DNA of 64,000 bases from Massilia sp. W12 (GCF_037300705.1 NZ_CP147776.1:4092001-4156000); one strand, 5' to 3'. Positions 8,227 through 18,742 are shown, counted from the stretch's first letter. Notes: generated by a model from the sequence alone, not told the origin. Program-made: numbers and translations.

Positions 8227-10536
8227 ATGGATGCAGCGCAAGATCAACGCGAAGAGGTCAAACAAAAATTGCGCCAGGCTGCGCTCGAATACCACGAGCT
8301 GCCGCATCCGGGCAAAATCCGCGTCACCCCCACCAAACAACTCACCAATCAACGCGACTTGTCCCTGGCCTACTCGCCCGGGGTGGCGGCGCCGTGTGAG
8401 GAAATTGTGGCCGATCCGGCCAATTCCTATAAATACACCGCGCGCGGCAATCTGGTGGCGGTGATTTCCAACGGTACAGCGGTGCTGGGCCTGGGCAATA
8501 TCGGCGCGCTGGCCTCCAAGCCGGTGATGGAAGGCAAGGGCGTGCTGTTCAAGAAATTCGCCGGGATTGATGTGTTTGACATCGAGATCAACGAGCAAGA
8601 CCCGGACAAGCTGTGCGATATCATCGCCGCGCTCGAACCCACTTTCGGCGGCATCAATCTGGAAGATATTAAAGCGCCGGAATGCTTTTACATCGAGCGC
8701 AAATTGCGCGGCAAGATGAAGATTCCGGTGTTCCATGACGATCAGCATGGCACCGCGATCATTGTCGGCGCGGCGATTTTGAATGGCGTGAAAGTGGTCG
8801 GCAAAGACATCAAGCAATGCAAGCTGGTGGTGTCCGGCGCCGGCGCTGCGGCACTGGCCTGCCTGGATTTGCTGGTCGATCTCGGCTTCCCGCAGGAAAA
8901 CATTTGGGTGACGGACTTGGCCGGCGTGGTGTATCGGGGCCGCGCTGAATTGATGGACCCGGACAAGGAACGCTTTGCGCAAGATACGCCTTTGCGCACA
9001 CTGGCCGAAGTGATTCCGGATGCGGATATCTTCCTCGGCCTGTCGGCCGGCGGCGTGCTCAAGCAGGATATGGTGCGCACCATGGCGGCCAAACCGCTGG
9101 TGCTGGCGCTGGCCAATCCGACTCCGGAAATTTTGCCGGAAGAAGTGATGGCGGTGCGCGCCGATGCGGTGGTGGCGACTGGCCGTTCTGACTATCCGAA
9201 TCAGGTCAACAATGTTTTGTGCTTTCCCTATATTTTCCGGGGTGCGCTGGATTGCGGCGCGACCACCATCACGCGCGAAATGGAAATCGCGGTGGTGCAT
9301 GCGATTGCCGACCTGGCGCAAGCCGAGCAATCGGATGTGGTGGCCACTACTTATGGCCGGCATAATATGCAGTTCGGCCCGGAATATCTGATTCCGATGC
9401 CCTTCGATCCGCGCCTCTTGATCAAGATCGCGCCGGCAGTGGCCAAGGCGGCGCAGGATTCCGGGGTGGCGACGCGTCCCATCACCGATCTCGACGCTTA
9501 CCGCGCCAGTCTGCAGCAGTTTGTGTATCACAGCGGCACCTTCATGAAACCGCTGTTTGAAATCGCGAAAAAAGCGCCGCCCGAACTCAAGCGCATTGTG
9601 TATGCCGAGGGTGAAGATGAGCGTGTCTTGCGCGCGGTGCAGGTGGTGGTGGATGAACAATTGGCGCGCCCGATTGTGATTGGCCGCCCGGCGGTGCTGC
9701 AGCAACGCATCGAGCGCTTTGGCTTGCGTATCCGTCCCGGTGTGGATGTCGAAGTGATCAATCCGGAAAACGATGAGCGCTTCCGCGATTATTGGCAAAC
9801 CTATCACCAGATGACGGAGCGGCGCGGCATTACCCAGCAATACGCGAAGATTGAAACGCGCCGCCGCCATACCTTAATCGGCGCCATGGCCATTCACAAG
9901 GGACATGCTGATGGCATGATCTGCGGCACTTTCGGCACTACCCAGTTGCATTTGCATTACATCAATCAAATTCTGGGCAAGCGCGAAGGCTGCAAGGTGT
10001 ATGCGGCGATGAATGTGCTGCTCTTGCCGGAACGCCAGATTGTGCTGGTGGATACGCATGTGAATGAAAATCCGACAGCGGAAGAAATGGCGGCGATCAC
10101 CATCATGGCGGCGGAAGAAATGATGCGCTTTGGTCTGCACCCGCGCGCGGCCTTGCTGTCGCATTCCAATTTCGGCTCGTTTGACAGCGCGTCGGCGCAG
10201 AAAATGCGCGCCGCTTTAGCCATCGTGCAGCAGGAAGCGCCCTGGCTGGAGATTGATGGTGAAATGCATGCCGATTGCGCGCTGGACAGCAATATGCGCA
10301 AAGCGATTATGCCGAATTCGACCTTGACCCAGGATGCGAATCTGCTGGTGCTGCCGAATATTGACGCGGCGAATATCGCCTACAATCTGGTGAAAATCAC
10401 GTCCGGCAACGGGATTGCGATTGGCCCGATTCTGCTCGGCTGCGCCGCTCCGGTGCACATCCTCACGCCCTCGGCCACAGTGCGCCGGATTGTGAATATG
10501 ACCGCGCTGTGCGTGGTGGATGCGCTGGCGGAATAA
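8227..10536 (+). CDS. maeB: NADP-dependent malic enzyme with phosphotransacetylase-like C-terminus
   Basis: 769 residues, the normal length for the large MaeB type. The N-terminal malic-enzyme half (about 1-430) shows the substrate and NAD(P) regions ([34 protein letters not shown]). The C-terminal half (about 440-769) is a phosphotransacetylase-like domain ([19 protein letters not shown]-type motif at GHADGMICG), which in this family is regulatory and binds acetyl-CoA rather than acting as a transacetylase. It decarboxylates malate to pyruvate with NADPH formation in the cytoplasm. ATG 8227 has AGGAGG at 8213-8218. It converges on plsB. Confidence 0.95.
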   Translation: MDAAQDQREEVKQKLRQAALEYHELPHPGKIRVTPTKQLTNQRDLSLAYSPGVAAPCEEIVADPANSYKYTARGNLVAVISNGTAVLGLGNIGALASKPVMEGKGVLFKKFAGIDVFDIEINEQDPDKLCDIIAALEPTFGGINLEDIKAPECFYIERKLRGKMKIPVFHDDQHGTAIIVGAAILNGVKVVGKDIKQCKLVVSGAGAAALACLDLLVDLGFPQENIWVTDLAGVVYRGRAELMDPDKERFAQDTPLRTLAEVIPDADIFLGLSAGGVLKQDMVRTMAAKPLVLALANPTPEILPEEVMAVRADAVVATGRSDYPNQVNNVLCFPYIFRGALDCGATTITREMEIAVVHAIADLAQAEQSDVVATTYGRHNMQFGPEYLIPMPFDPRLLIKIAPAVAKAAQDSGVATRPITDLDAYRASLQQFVYHSGTFMKPLFEIAKKAPPELKRIVYAEGEDERVLRAVQVVVDEQLARPIVIGRPAVLQQRIERFGLRIRPGVDVEVINPENDERFRDYWQTYHQMTERRGITQQYAKIETRRRHTLIGAMAIHKGHADGMICGTFGTTQLHLHYINQILGKREGCKVYAAMNVLLLPERQIVLVDTHVNENPTAEEMAAITIMAAEEMMRFGLHPRAALLSHSNFGSFDSASAQKMRAALAIVQQEAPWLEIDGEMHADCALDSNMRKAIMPNSTLTQDANLLVLPNIDAANIAYNLVKITSGNGIAIGPILLGCAAPVHILTPSATVRRIVNMTALCVVDALAE

Positions 10537-10546
10537 GCGCGTTTGC

Positions 10547-10572
10547 AGCGGCGCCGTGCCCACAGCGCCGCT
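10547..10572. terminator. Hairpin between convergent maeB and plsB
   Basis: Eight-base arms AGCGGCGC (10547-10554) and GCGCCGCT (10565-10572) with a 10-base loop lie in the 40-bp gap between two convergent genes. There is no T-run on either side, so it may be a weak or Rho-assisted bidirectional terminator. Confidence 0.35.
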
Positions 10573-10576
10573 GAAT

Positions 10577-13120
10577 TCATGCTGTTTTCTTTTGCGCCAA
10601 TTGCTGGCGCACCACGTTTAAAGCGTCCTGCGCATCAGCGCCGGCCAGGTGGGTAATCGCCTGGCGCACATCAGCCGGCAACACATGGCGCGCATCATTG
10701 CTCAAATCCAAGAGACGCTGATCAAAATGCAGCTTGCCGTCCTCCTGGTTGACGCTGGCGATGCCTTGCGCGCCCAGGGTCGCGATCAGGCTGCGGAAAA
10801 TCACCTTATCGAAAAATTCCGGCGCATTGAATTCGCGCACCATCGATAAGCGCTGCGCCTGCAAGTGGCATAAGCCTTCCAGTTCCGCCGGCGTGATGCA
10901 GGCGCTGCCGTTATTGCGCAGCAGCGCCAGGGTGATGAAGTAACGCAGCAGGCTGGGACGCACCGCTTGCGCCAGCAAACCCAGCTGGGCGTAAGCATCG
11001 GTATGCGGATCGGGCGCGTAATACACACCTTCGGCCTCTTGCAACCAGGCTTGTTGCAACAATACGGATAAATATTGTTGCAAGGCCGCTTCCACTTCTT
11101 CCGGGGCCCAGCGCAAAAATAATTCAGCGCGCAAAAAGGGATACAGCGCTTGCACCAGGCGCAGTAAATGGGCGTAGGTCAAGCTGGAGTTGAGCATGAA
11201 CAGACAGGCCAGCAAAGCCGGCAGCGCGAACAGGTGCAAAACATTGTTGCGCGCATAACTGGCCAACACCGCCTCTTCCGGCATGAAATACAGAATATCG
11301 CCCAGCGGGTGCGGTGCGCGCGCCAGCAATTTCAATTCTTCGCAGTAGGCAATCATGGCCTGGCCATCCAGCTCTGTCACCATGGTGCGCTCAGAATACG
11401 GCAGAGCCTGGAGTAAGCTGCGCAAGGCATTCAAGAGATTGGCTAAGCGTTTTTCATCCATCGCTTGCTTGGGCGTGGTCAACAGCGCCAGACTGAGCAG
11501 ATTCACCGCCGTCGCCACCGCCGCACTGTTGATGCCGTCGGCGATTGCGCGCGACAGTTTATCCACGCTTTGCAGCACCCAGGGGGCGCGCTTATCCAGC
11601 ACTTTGGCGTCTTCGCGCCAGGCCGGATGGGCCTGATCAAGCACGCTTTCGAGCGCCATCGGGGCGCCGAAATTGACGTGCACCTTACCGAAATTTTTTT
11701 TCAGTTCACGCAGGGTCAGCAATAAATCCAACAAATTTTCTTTTTGCTTGGGCTTGCCCATCAACTCGCCGACATAGGTGCGCCCCTCGAACAGTTTTTC
11801 ATAGCCGATATACACCGGAATGAACAACAGGGGACGCTCGCTGTCGCGTAAATAACTGTGCAGCGTCATCGACAACATGCCGGCCATCGGCGCCAGCAGG
11901 CGGCCACTGCGGCTGCGCCCGCCTTCGACAAAATATTCAATCGAATAACCGCGCGCAATCATCATGTGCAGATATTCATTGAACACTGCGCTGTACACTT
12001 TATTGCCTTTGAAGCTGCGGCGCAGGAAAAAGGCGCCGCATTTGCGCAAAATCGGCCCCACCAGCGGCAAATTCAGATTTGCGCCGGCGGCGATATGCGG
12101 CGGCATCATGCCATTGCGGTACAGGATGTAGGACATCAAGAGATAATCGATGTGACTGCGGTGACAGGGCACATACACAATCCCGGCCCCGGGCGCGGCG
12201 GCGGTGACGCTGTCCATATGATGAATTTCAATGCCGTTGTAGATGCGGTTCCACAACCAGCTCATTAAACGCTCCATGATCAAGACCACTGGATAGGAGT
12301 AGTCTGAAGCGATTTCCCAGGCGTATTTGCGGGCATTGTCGCGCGCACGCGCAAAGGCGGCGGCGTTATTGCCGTTTTCCTGAGCGTCGGCGGAAATCGC
12401 CGCCACCACCGCCGGCGCATCCAGCAAGGCGTCGATCTGCGTGCGCCGGTGCGATAAGTCCGGCCCGATAGCCGCTTCGCGCTGGCGGCGGAAGTGCACC
12501 CGCAAGACGCGCGTGAGTTTGCGCAAGGCCAAGACCGGCGTCGCGCCGCGCTCCCGTTCCGCTTGCAAAAAAGTTTGCAGCGACAGCGGCGCGCCAAAGC
12601 GCAACAAGGTGTGCTTGCCGTGTAAGAGGATGGTGAAAAACTGGCGCAAACCGCCGCGCGGCGACCAGCCATCGGCAAACAGGAGTTTTAAAATCGAGTT
12701 TTGGCTGTCCGGCGCACGTCCCCAGAAAATCGTCAGCGGCACAATTTGCACTTCGCTGTCAGGCTGCTGCAGGGCATGCGTCACCAGGCTGGCGAGCAAG
12801 GGCGGGTAGTAATTATCGCGCTGGTTGCGCGTATTGCGATTGGCGGCTAAAAAACAAAATGCGCGCGGCCAGCTCCAGCCGCCTGCGTGCAGGCTTTGCC
12901 AGGCCGGCGGCAAACCGGCTTGCGCCACTTCGTGTGACAACACCAGCGCATTCGAGAGAAAGCGCCATTGCAAGACATACAAGACCGGTTTGGCGGGGTC
13001 CAAGCCAAGGTTGGTCAAATCTTCGGGCAGGATGCGGGTTTTCACCCAAAAATACAGCAGGCGACGCAGAATGCGTTGCACAGCGCCGGAAAGTCCAAGA
13101 GCTTTCAGCATGGCAGGCAA
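10577..13120 (-). CDS. plsB: Glycerol-3-phosphate 1-O-acyltransferase
   Basis: 847 residues, close to the size of E. coli PlsB. The acyltransferase signature HX4D is present in VPCHRSHIDYLL, followed by the phosphate-binding block FVEGGRSRSGRLL and a later IPVYIGYEK segment. It attaches the first acyl chain to sn-glycerol-3-phosphate at the inner membrane in phospholipid synthesis, using acyl-ACP or acyl-CoA. Start 13120 is used; ATG 13111 is equally possible. It stands alone, convergent with maeB. Confidence 0.93.
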   Translation of the reverse strand: MPAMLKALGLSGAVQRILRRLLYFWVKTRILPEDLTNLGLDPAKPVLYVLQWRFLSNALVLSHEVAQAGLPPAWQSLHAGGWSWPRAFCFLAANRNTRNQRDNYYPPLLASLVTHALQQPDSEVQIVPLTIFWGRAPDSQNSILKLLFADGWSPRGGLRQFFTILLHGKHTLLRFGAPLSLQTFLQAERERGATPVLALRKLTRVLRVHFRRQREAAIGPDLSHRRTQIDALLDAPAVVAAISADAQENGNNAAAFARARDNARKYAWEIASDYSYPVVLIMERLMSWLWNRIYNGIEIHHMDSVTAAAPGAGIVYVPCHRSHIDYLLMSYILYRNGMMPPHIAAGANLNLPLVGPILRKCGAFFLRRSFKGNKVYSAVFNEYLHMMIARGYSIEYFVEGGRSRSGRLLAPMAGMLSMTLHSYLRDSERPLLFIPVYIGYEKLFEGRTYVGELMGKPKQKENLLDLLLTLRELKKNFGKVHVNFGAPMALESVLDQAHPAWREDAKVLDKRAPWVLQSVDKLSRAIADGINSAAVATAVNLLSLALLTTPKQAMDEKRLANLLNALRSLLQALPYSERTMVTELDGQAMIAYCEELKLLARAPHPLGDILYFMPEEAVLASYARNNVLHLFALPALLACLFMLNSSLTYAHLLRLVQALYPFLRAELFLRWAPEEVEAALQQYLSVLLQQAWLQEAEGVYYAPDPHTDAYAQLGLLAQAVRPSLLRYFITLALLRNNGSACITPAELEGLCHLQAQRLSMVREFNAPEFFDKVIFRSLIATLGAQGIASVNQEDGKLHFDQRLLDLSNDARHVLPADVRQAITHLAGADAQDALNVVRQQLAQKKTA

Positions 13121-13247
13121 AGTTGGTGAATGATGCGCCGCATTCTAGAATTTTTTTCGCCACATCCTGCGGCAAAGCACATGCTGTTACAAGAGGATGG
13201 CTTCGGTTTTGCGCGCCGCTTGGTTTGCGGCGCGCTGCGCCGGCGGC

Positions 13248-13697
13248 TTACACCTGTTCCAGATCGGTGTGCCCCACCCCTTTTTCATAATTCAAGATCG
13301 AGATCACGCCCGGTGTGATGCGGATGAACACCACGCTGTGACGCGCATCGGAATGCGCCCATTCGCCGATTTCAGGATATTTTTTATCCAGCGCGGCCTC
13401 CACTCTGGCCGCTTCCGCCGCATCTTCCACAATGGTGGCGCGCGCCCCCATCGACAGACCATGCACATGCTGCCAATCGGTGTATTTGCCGTTTGCCGTC
13501 AGCGAGACCTTGTCGCAGTGACGCACATTGCTGACCTTCTGGCTGTTTTTATCGACGCCGACATAAATCGTCAGGTCTTCATGTACAAAATTGACTGTTG
13601 TCGCTTGTGGATAGCCATCCGGGCGGATGGTGGCCAGAGTCAAATCCCGGGCCTGATCCAATACTTCGAGTGCAAACGCCTTAGCTGCTTGATCCAT
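13248..13697 (-). CDS. PPOX-fold (pyridoxamine-phosphate-oxidase-like) flavin protein
   Basis: 149 residues of split-barrel FMN-binding fold, similar to the general-stress-protein-26 type: LTLATIRPDGYPQATTVNFVHEDLTIYVGVD followed by GLSMGARATIVED. Such proteins bind FMN, F420 or haem, and the ligand cannot be fixed from sequence. ATG 13697 is selected over the frame opening at 13886 because AAGGAAAA lies upstream and the fold begins directly after it. It is divergent from the exported FAD oxidase across about 460 bp that contain a small palindrome. Confidence 0.8.
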   Translation of the reverse strand: MDQAAKAFALEVLDQARDLTLATIRPDGYPQATTVNFVHEDLTIYVGVDKNSQKVSNVRHCDKVSLTANGKYTDWQHVHGLSMGARATIVEDAAEAARVEAALDKKYPEIGEWAHSDARHSVVFIRITPGVISILNYEKGVGHTDLEQV

Positions 13698-14156
13698 GAT
13701 CTTTTCCTTGCTTGAAAATACCCACAGACACAATGTCCGGCCTGCCGGACCACCAAAAAACCTGAGCACCTGCTGACTGCCGCAGTATGCTGAACCATTC
13801 TCATTTACAAGCTGTTTCAGTTTTCCTGCCGTGACTGAAGTTGTACTCCCAAGGCGGGTACACGTCAAACGATATTTATCCATCATTTTCCGTCACCCGG
13901 GAAGCTGCGCACGTTGTGTAATTGACGCAAGGCGTCAACATATTATGCGCAGAGCGCCCGCTGCGCGCTTTTTTCAGCTACTGTCATGCCTGTTCAGCAT
14001 ACAGGCCGCCCCGGACAGGATACGGCCCGCCCGACAAATACTGGCGCCGCCATGGCAGCCAGGTCAGAGGAACCACACCGCCAGCCAGGTTCCCAGCCGA
14101 TTCCAGCAGCACGATCAACCTTTGATTGACTCTTTTTCTGACAGGAGGAAGCAGGC
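13698..14156. other. Divergent intergenic region, PPOX protein / FAD oxidase
   Basis: About 460 bp with no believable gene; the frames that cross it are non-conserved shadows. It must hold promoters for both divergent genes. The only notable structure is the palindrome at 13922-13938. Confidence 0.5.
13922..13938. promoter_or_regulatory. Palindrome TTGACGC-AAG-GCGTCAA, possible operator
   Basis: Perfect 7-bp arms with a 3-base centre in the divergent intergenic region. The size and AT/GC mix suit a dimeric repressor or activator site. No regulator gene adjoins it, so the protein that binds is unknown. Confidence 0.35.
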
Positions 14157-15686
14157 ATGGACACATCTTCAACCGCAACACGACGTCGCTTTTTACAAAC
14201 CGGGGCTGTGCTTGGCGCAGCAGGCGCCGCCGGGGCCATCGGGGTCTTGCCCGAGGCGCAAGCCAAGACGCCGGCCAAAGCGCCGGCTTTTCATCGTGGT
14301 TTGGGCAATCTGGACGCGTTGCGCAAAACGCTGCATGGCCGTTTGATTTTGCCGGGCGAAATGGGCTATATGATGGCGGCCTATCCGAATAATGCGCGCT
14401 GGGCCGATGTGCTGCCGTTTGCGATTGTGATGTGCGCTGACGCTCACGATGTGCAATTTGCGATCCGCTGGGCGCGTGATTTGCAATTGCCGTTTGCGAT
14501 CCGTTCGGGCGGCCATAACTACGCCGGTTTTTCCACCACGCGCGGCTTGTTGATTGATGTCAAAGCCATGAATGGCATCCGGCTCGATCCGAAAAACGGT
14601 ACGGTGACAATTGCCGCCGGGGTGAATAATCAAAACATGGCCGACGCCATGAGCGGCACTGATTTTGCCGTGCCTTCGGGGCGCTGTCCGACGGTCGGCG
14701 CTGCCGGCCTGGTGTTGGGCGGCGGCTGGGGGTTTGCCGCCACGCACGCCGGCTTGACCTGTGACAGTCTGGTGGCGAGCGAAATTGTGTTGGCCAGCGG
14801 CAAGCTGGTCACGGCCACTCCGGAAAATGAATATAAGGATTTATTCTGGGGCTTGTGCGGCGGCGGCGGCGGCAATTTCGGCGTGAATACCTCCTTCACC
14901 TTCCAATTGCACGATGTGCGCGATGATGTGACCATTTTCAATCTGCTGTGGCCGGGTGAAAAACAGGTCGAGATGCTGCTCTTGCTGCAAAAAATCCAGC
15001 TCGACAACGCCACCACCATTTCCACCCGCACCAAGGCTTACCCGGAGCGCGCCGGCGCGCATCCGAAAATGGGTGAGTTGCAAGTGGCCACGCTGGGCCA
15101 ATTCTTCGGCCCCAAAGAAAAATTGATGGAGATCCTGCGCCCGGCGCTGGAACTGGTCAAGCCGATCAAAATGGATATCCGCCAGATGCGCTACTGGCAG
15201 GCGCGCGATTATCTGATCACCGATGATCCGACCGGCATGTATGACATCCGTTCGTCTTATGTCGAAAGCAGTCTGGGCGGCGAAGCGCTGGAAAATATGC
15301 TGAAGTGGATGACGAAATGGCCGGGCGGCTCGCTGCTGCCGGAAAATATGGGGATTTTATTCGCCATCGGCGGCAAGGTGAAAGCGCGCGCGCCGGACGC
15401 CACCGCCTATGTGCACCGCAATGCGAACTTTATTTTTGAAATGGAATGCGCCTGGGCCCCGATTGATAAGGGCGATGTGGTGCGGCGCCAGCAAGCCTGG
15501 TTGAGCGATTACTACAACGATATGCAGCGCTTTGTGCTCAAGCAGTCGTATGTGAATTTCCCCTGCCGCGATATTCCACATGCGATTGAAAAGTATTACG
15601 CCGGCAATTTAAAGCGCTTAAAAGAAATCAAGCGCAAGTATGACCCGCTCAACACTTTCCGCTTTGAGCAAAGCATTCCATTATGA
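14157..15686 (+). CDS. Tat-exported FAD-dependent oxidase, berberine-bridge type
   Basis: 509 residues. A Tat signal (TRRRFLQTG, residues 8-16, then an Ala-rich core) sends a folded flavoprotein to the periplasm. The FAD_binding_4 domain carries H120 in RSGGHNYAGFS and C177 in SGRCPTVGAAG, the two residues that hold FAD bicovalently in this family. The BBE domain closes the protein (NTFRFEQSIPL). Relatives oxidise sugars, alcohols or aromatic substrates with O2, forming H2O2. The ribosome site is AGGAGG before ATG 14157. Its stop overlaps the first possible start of the downstream multicopper oxidase frame, so the two exported oxidases are co-transcribed. Substrate unknown. Confidence 0.88.
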   Translation: MDTSSTATRRRFLQTGAVLGAAGAAGAIGVLPEAQAKTPAKAPAFHRGLGNLDALRKTLHGRLILPGEMGYMMAAYPNNARWADVLPFAIVMCADAHDVQFAIRWARDLQLPFAIRSGGHNYAGFSTTRGLLIDVKAMNGIRLDPKNGTVTIAAGVNNQNMADAMSGTDFAVPSGRCPTVGAAGLVLGGGWGFAATHAGLTCDSLVASEIVLASGKLVTATPENEYKDLFWGLCGGGGGNFGVNTSFTFQLHDVRDDVTIFNLLWPGEKQVEMLLLLQKIQLDNATTISTRTKAYPERAGAHPKMGELQVATLGQFFGPKEKLMEILRPALELVKPIKMDIRQMRYWQARDYLITDDPTGMYDIRSSYVESSLGGEALENMLKWMTKWPGGSLLPENMGILFAIGGKVKARAPDATAYVHRNANFIFEMECAWAPIDKGDVVRRQQAWLSDYYNDMQRFVLKQSYVNFPCRDIPHAIEKYYAGNLKRLKEIKRKYDPLNTFRFEQSIPL

Positions 15687-15703
15687 AAAATCCGGGAGCC
15701 ATG

Positions 15704-17680
15704 ATGAAACAGCAATCCACCTTATTGGCGCTGCTGATGAGCGCCATATGCTGTCCCTCGGCGCAAGCGCTGACGGCTGAAGCCAGAGATGTCGATAATC
15801 CACCGGTCTTGCAAACCCTGCGCGACTATGCCGCCGGCTTGAGCAAAAGCATGCCTGCGCCGCACGAGGCAAAACTGGATTTACACGTCAAAATGACGCC
15901 CGGCCATATCTGGAATCCCAGCACCGCCAGCTATGACAAAGTGGAGTTGCGCAGCTATCGCGGGCCGGAAAGTTCGCACACCACGCCATTTGTGGCGCCG
16001 CTGATCCGCATTTTTCCCGGCGAAACTGTGCGCATCAATTTGCACAATCAGTTGCCGGAAGATGAGAGCTGCAAAAATTACAGCGGCAGCATCAATCAGC
16101 CGCATTGCTTCAACGGCACCAATTTGCACAGCCATGGTTTGTGGATCAGTCCCTCGGGCAATAGCGACAATGTGCTGATTTCGATCAATCCGGGGGTGAA
16201 ATTCCAGTATGAATACAATGTGCCGCCGGACCATCCGGCTGGCACCTTCTGGTACCACCCGCACCGCCATGGTTCGACCGCTTTGCAAGTCGCCAGCGGC
16301 ATGGCCGGCGCCTTGATTATTCAAGGGACACGCCCGCCGCAGCCCGGCAAGAATGGCGATATCGACACCCTGCTCAAAGCCACCCCCAAACAAAGCTTCA
16401 AAGAGCGCGTGCTGGTGTTCCAGCAAGTGCAATACGCGTGCTATCAAGATGGCAAAATCAAAACCAATCCTGACGGAACCTATTTGTGCGAAGCGGGCGA
16501 TGTCGGGCGGGTGGTGGATTATGCGAATATGGGGCCAAATGATTGGAGCCAGTCAGGCCGCTACACCAGCATTAACGGGCGCGTGCTGCCGAATTTCCGG
16601 GGCGCCAAAGCGGGACAGATTGAGCGCTGGCGCGTGGTGCATGCCGGGATCCGGAATTCGATCAACTTGCAATTCCGCAAAATGCGCGACGGCGTGGATG
16701 TGCCCAAACGTTTGAGCGCGCGCGAGCATGCCGCTTTTGTCGCCGCCAATTGCAGCCCGGAAACCGTGCCGCAATTCGCCATCGCGGCTGATGGCCTGAC
16801 TATGGCCAGGGTGCAAGATCTGAAAAACGATATCGCCACCTTTCAACCCGGCTACCGCTGGGATTTGTTGATGGCTTTTCCCAGCGCAGGCCGCTATTGC
16901 GTGATCAACACCAATGTGCCCGCCGCCGGGAATGTGGCGCCGATTGACTCGCCGGTGCAATTGCTGGGCCTGGTGCATGTAGCAAAGGGACAGGATGTCA
17001 AAGGCAAGGCGGCTGATTACCTGAAAAAAGAATTGATCGCCGCCGCGCAAGTGAATATGCCCTTGAATGTGCGCGCCAAAGTCAGCGCAGAACTGGCCAA
17101 TAAGATGTCACTGGCCAGCTTTGTGCCGCACGCCAGCATCAGCCCCGCTGAAACCGCAGGCCAAAAAGCGGAAGAAGTGGTGTTCAATATCAGCAACAGC
17201 GCGGTGCAGCCGACTGATAAAGATTGCGAGAACACCGCCTCCAAATTCCTGGTGAACGGCAAGCCATACTGCGCCAAGCGGGTCGATCATGCGGTGGTGC
17301 TGGGTACGGCGCAAGACTGGAATTTGCGCTCGGACTTTGTCAGCCATCCCTTCCATATTCATGTCAATCCATTCCAGGTGGTGGAAGTATTGAATCCCGC
17401 CGGGCTGGATGTGAGCGGCGATGTGGACGATCCCTTAAGCCCGGGCGACCAGCAATACCGCAATATGAAAGGCGTGTGGAAAGATACGCTGTGGGTGAAA
17501 AACCTGAAAACTGACCCCAGTGGCGCATACAAGATCAAAGTGCGCACCCGCTACCAGCGCTATATCGGTGAATTTGTGTTGCATTGCCATATCCTGGACC
17601 ATGAAGATCAGGGCATGATGCAAAACGTCAGCATCGGCGTACCGGATGGCAAGGGCGGCGTGGCGCACGGGCATCATTGA
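15704..17680 (+). CDS. Exported multicopper oxidase (laccase-like)
   Basis: 658 residues from ATG 15704, with an N-terminal Sec signal (MKQQSTLLALLMSAICC). All four copper motifs are visible: NLHSHGLW, FWYHPHRHGS, HPFHIHVNPF and LHCHILDHEDQGMM, giving one type 1 and a trinuclear centre. It should oxidise phenolics or metal ions and reduce O2 to water in the periplasm. Earlier ATGs at 15683 (ATGA overlap with the FAD-oxidase stop) and 15701 are possible; 15704 is preferred for GGGAG spacing and a Lys after Met. The coupling with an FAD oxidase suggests a shared oxidative pathway. Confidence 0.9.
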   Translation: MKQQSTLLALLMSAICCPSAQALTAEARDVDNPPVLQTLRDYAAGLSKSMPAPHEAKLDLHVKMTPGHIWNPSTASYDKVELRSYRGPESSHTTPFVAPLIRIFPGETVRINLHNQLPEDESCKNYSGSINQPHCFNGTNLHSHGLWISPSGNSDNVLISINPGVKFQYEYNVPPDHPAGTFWYHPHRHGSTALQVASGMAGALIIQGTRPPQPGKNGDIDTLLKATPKQSFKERVLVFQQVQYACYQDGKIKTNPDGTYLCEAGDVGRVVDYANMGPNDWSQSGRYTSINGRVLPNFRGAKAGQIERWRVVHAGIRNSINLQFRKMRDGVDVPKRLSAREHAAFVAANCSPETVPQFAIAADGLTMARVQDLKNDIATFQPGYRWDLLMAFPSAGRYCVINTNVPAAGNVAPIDSPVQLLGLVHVAKGQDVKGKAADYLKKELIAAAQVNMPLNVRAKVSAELANKMSLASFVPHASISPAETAGQKAEEVVFNISNSAVQPTDKDCENTASKFLVNGKPYCAKRVDHAVVLGTAQDWNLRSDFVSHPFHIHVNPFQVVEVLNPAGLDVSGDVDDPLSPGDQQYRNMKGVWKDTLWVKNLKTDPSGAYKIKVRTRYQRYIGEFVLHCHILDHEDQGMMQNVSIGVPDGKGGVAHGHH

Positions 17681-18205
17681 GTCATCTTGCCGGCGTCGGC
17701 ACTTGTTGTGGCAATTCCCCCCTGGAGGTGTATGCCGACGGCGGGGGCGCTGGCAATACGCTGCTGTCATGTTGGCTGCGCCGGGCGTGGCAGGCCGGCG
17801 GCAATCCCCCCCCCGTCAGGCTGCGCCTCACTCCGGGGGAGGGGTATGTTTGGCGCAGGCGGCTGATGTGCTTGCGCTTTACAGCAATATTTTGCGGCGC
17901 CGTTTAAAAGCGGAAGTCCAGTCAGTGCGCGATGTTCATATGGAGCAATTTGTACAGCGCTGGATTCCCCGCTGAAACATGCGTGAATGACGGTGGATGT
18001 TGAGCGGCGGAATCAATATGATTGCGCCTTGCTCATCTTTTTGTGCAGATGCAATGTGGTGTTGGCGGCTGGCTCAGTTTTTTGCAATTCCACCGATTTC
18101 GGACGCCTGGTTATCGCTACACTCAACCCAGCCTGCCGATGGCTTGAATTCGCTTGAATATTCACCCCGGCATTTTAGTTTGCATTAATTTACTGCACTG
18201 CAAAG
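17681..18205. other. Gene-poor stretch after the multicopper oxidase
   Basis: No supportable gene. GC-rich decayed-looking DNA with short frames gives way to AT-richer DNA near 18180. The frame ending at 17975 has a plausible-looking tail (residues LYSNILRRRLKAEVQSV) that could be a gene relic, but nothing upstream supports it. Confidence 0.4.
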
Positions 18206-18235
18206 AAAAATGGCGGTCTGCCGACCGCCATTTTT
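18206..18235. terminator. Strong bidirectional rho-independent terminator
   Basis: Arms 18206-18218 (AAAAATGGCGGTC) and 18223-18235 are exact complements around a TGCC loop. The 5-base A-run and T-run let it work on either strand. It lies far downstream of the multicopper oxidase. Confidence 0.8.
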
Positions 18236-18299
18236 TGCCTTCGCGAATACTGATTCACGCCATAATATCGCTTTCAGCCCCGGCATTTCTGTTCAGCTC

Positions 18300-18695
18300 A
18301 TGAAAGAGAACATAAAAGAAATGACCATTGTCAAAATAAAAAAGAATACCGGGTCGCGCTACCATCACAATTCAATAAATACCCGCGAAGACTGCACGGA
18401 AGCTTTGTCCATACTCTATGCCCGCGTCACGCGGGACAATTTGTGTACTGCACTGAATTTGCTTCAAAAGAGACCGGGATTGATTATTTTCGAATTCTTC
18501 CTCCTTTTTCTGCAAGGCCATGCACTAAATATAGTCCAAAACCCGGATTACGCAAGGAAAACAGGAGATAAAATTATCAAACAACAAAATTTCCAGAAGG
18601 AAACAATGGTTTTTCTTATGCTGATGCCGGTTTTATTTATATTTTTGCGGGACAGTTTCCGGGTTTTACGCAAAATATTTCCGCCATTCGCATAG
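18300..18695 (+). CDS. Doubtful small AT-rich ORF with a C-terminal hydrophobic segment
   Basis: 131 residues from ATG 18300; the longer frame starts inside the terminator, so that start is rejected. The N-terminus is basic (MTIVKIKKNTGSRYHHNS) and the C-terminus has one hydrophobic stretch (MVFLMLMPVLFIFLRDSF). Base use is more AT-rich than the neighbours. No family is recognised and no good ribosome site is seen. It may be a recent acquisition or non-coding. Confidence 0.25.
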   Translation: MKENIKEMTIVKIKKNTGSRYHHNSINTREDCTEALSILYARVTRDNLCTALNLLQKRPGLIIFEFFLLFLQGHALNIVQNPDYARKTGDKIIKQQNFQKETMVFLMLMPVLFIFLRDSFRVLRKIFPPFA

Positions 18696-18717
18696 CGGGA
18701 CAGAATCGGGCTGATTT

Positions 18718-18742
18718 GCGGGACTGGTTTGTCCAGTCCCGC
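18718..18742. terminator. Hairpin, GCGGGACTGG arms
   Basis: Perfect 10-bp arms (18718-18727 and 18733-18742) with a TTTGT loop, located between the doubtful ORF and the 3' end of the hemerythrin-PdxH gene. No T-run follows, so terminator activity is uncertain. Confidence 0.4.

Noticed and set aside
8179-9870. 563-codon reverse frame inside maeB
   Set aside because: It is the antisense of a well-conserved malic enzyme; composition (His/Arg/Gln-rich) is typical of a shadow frame.
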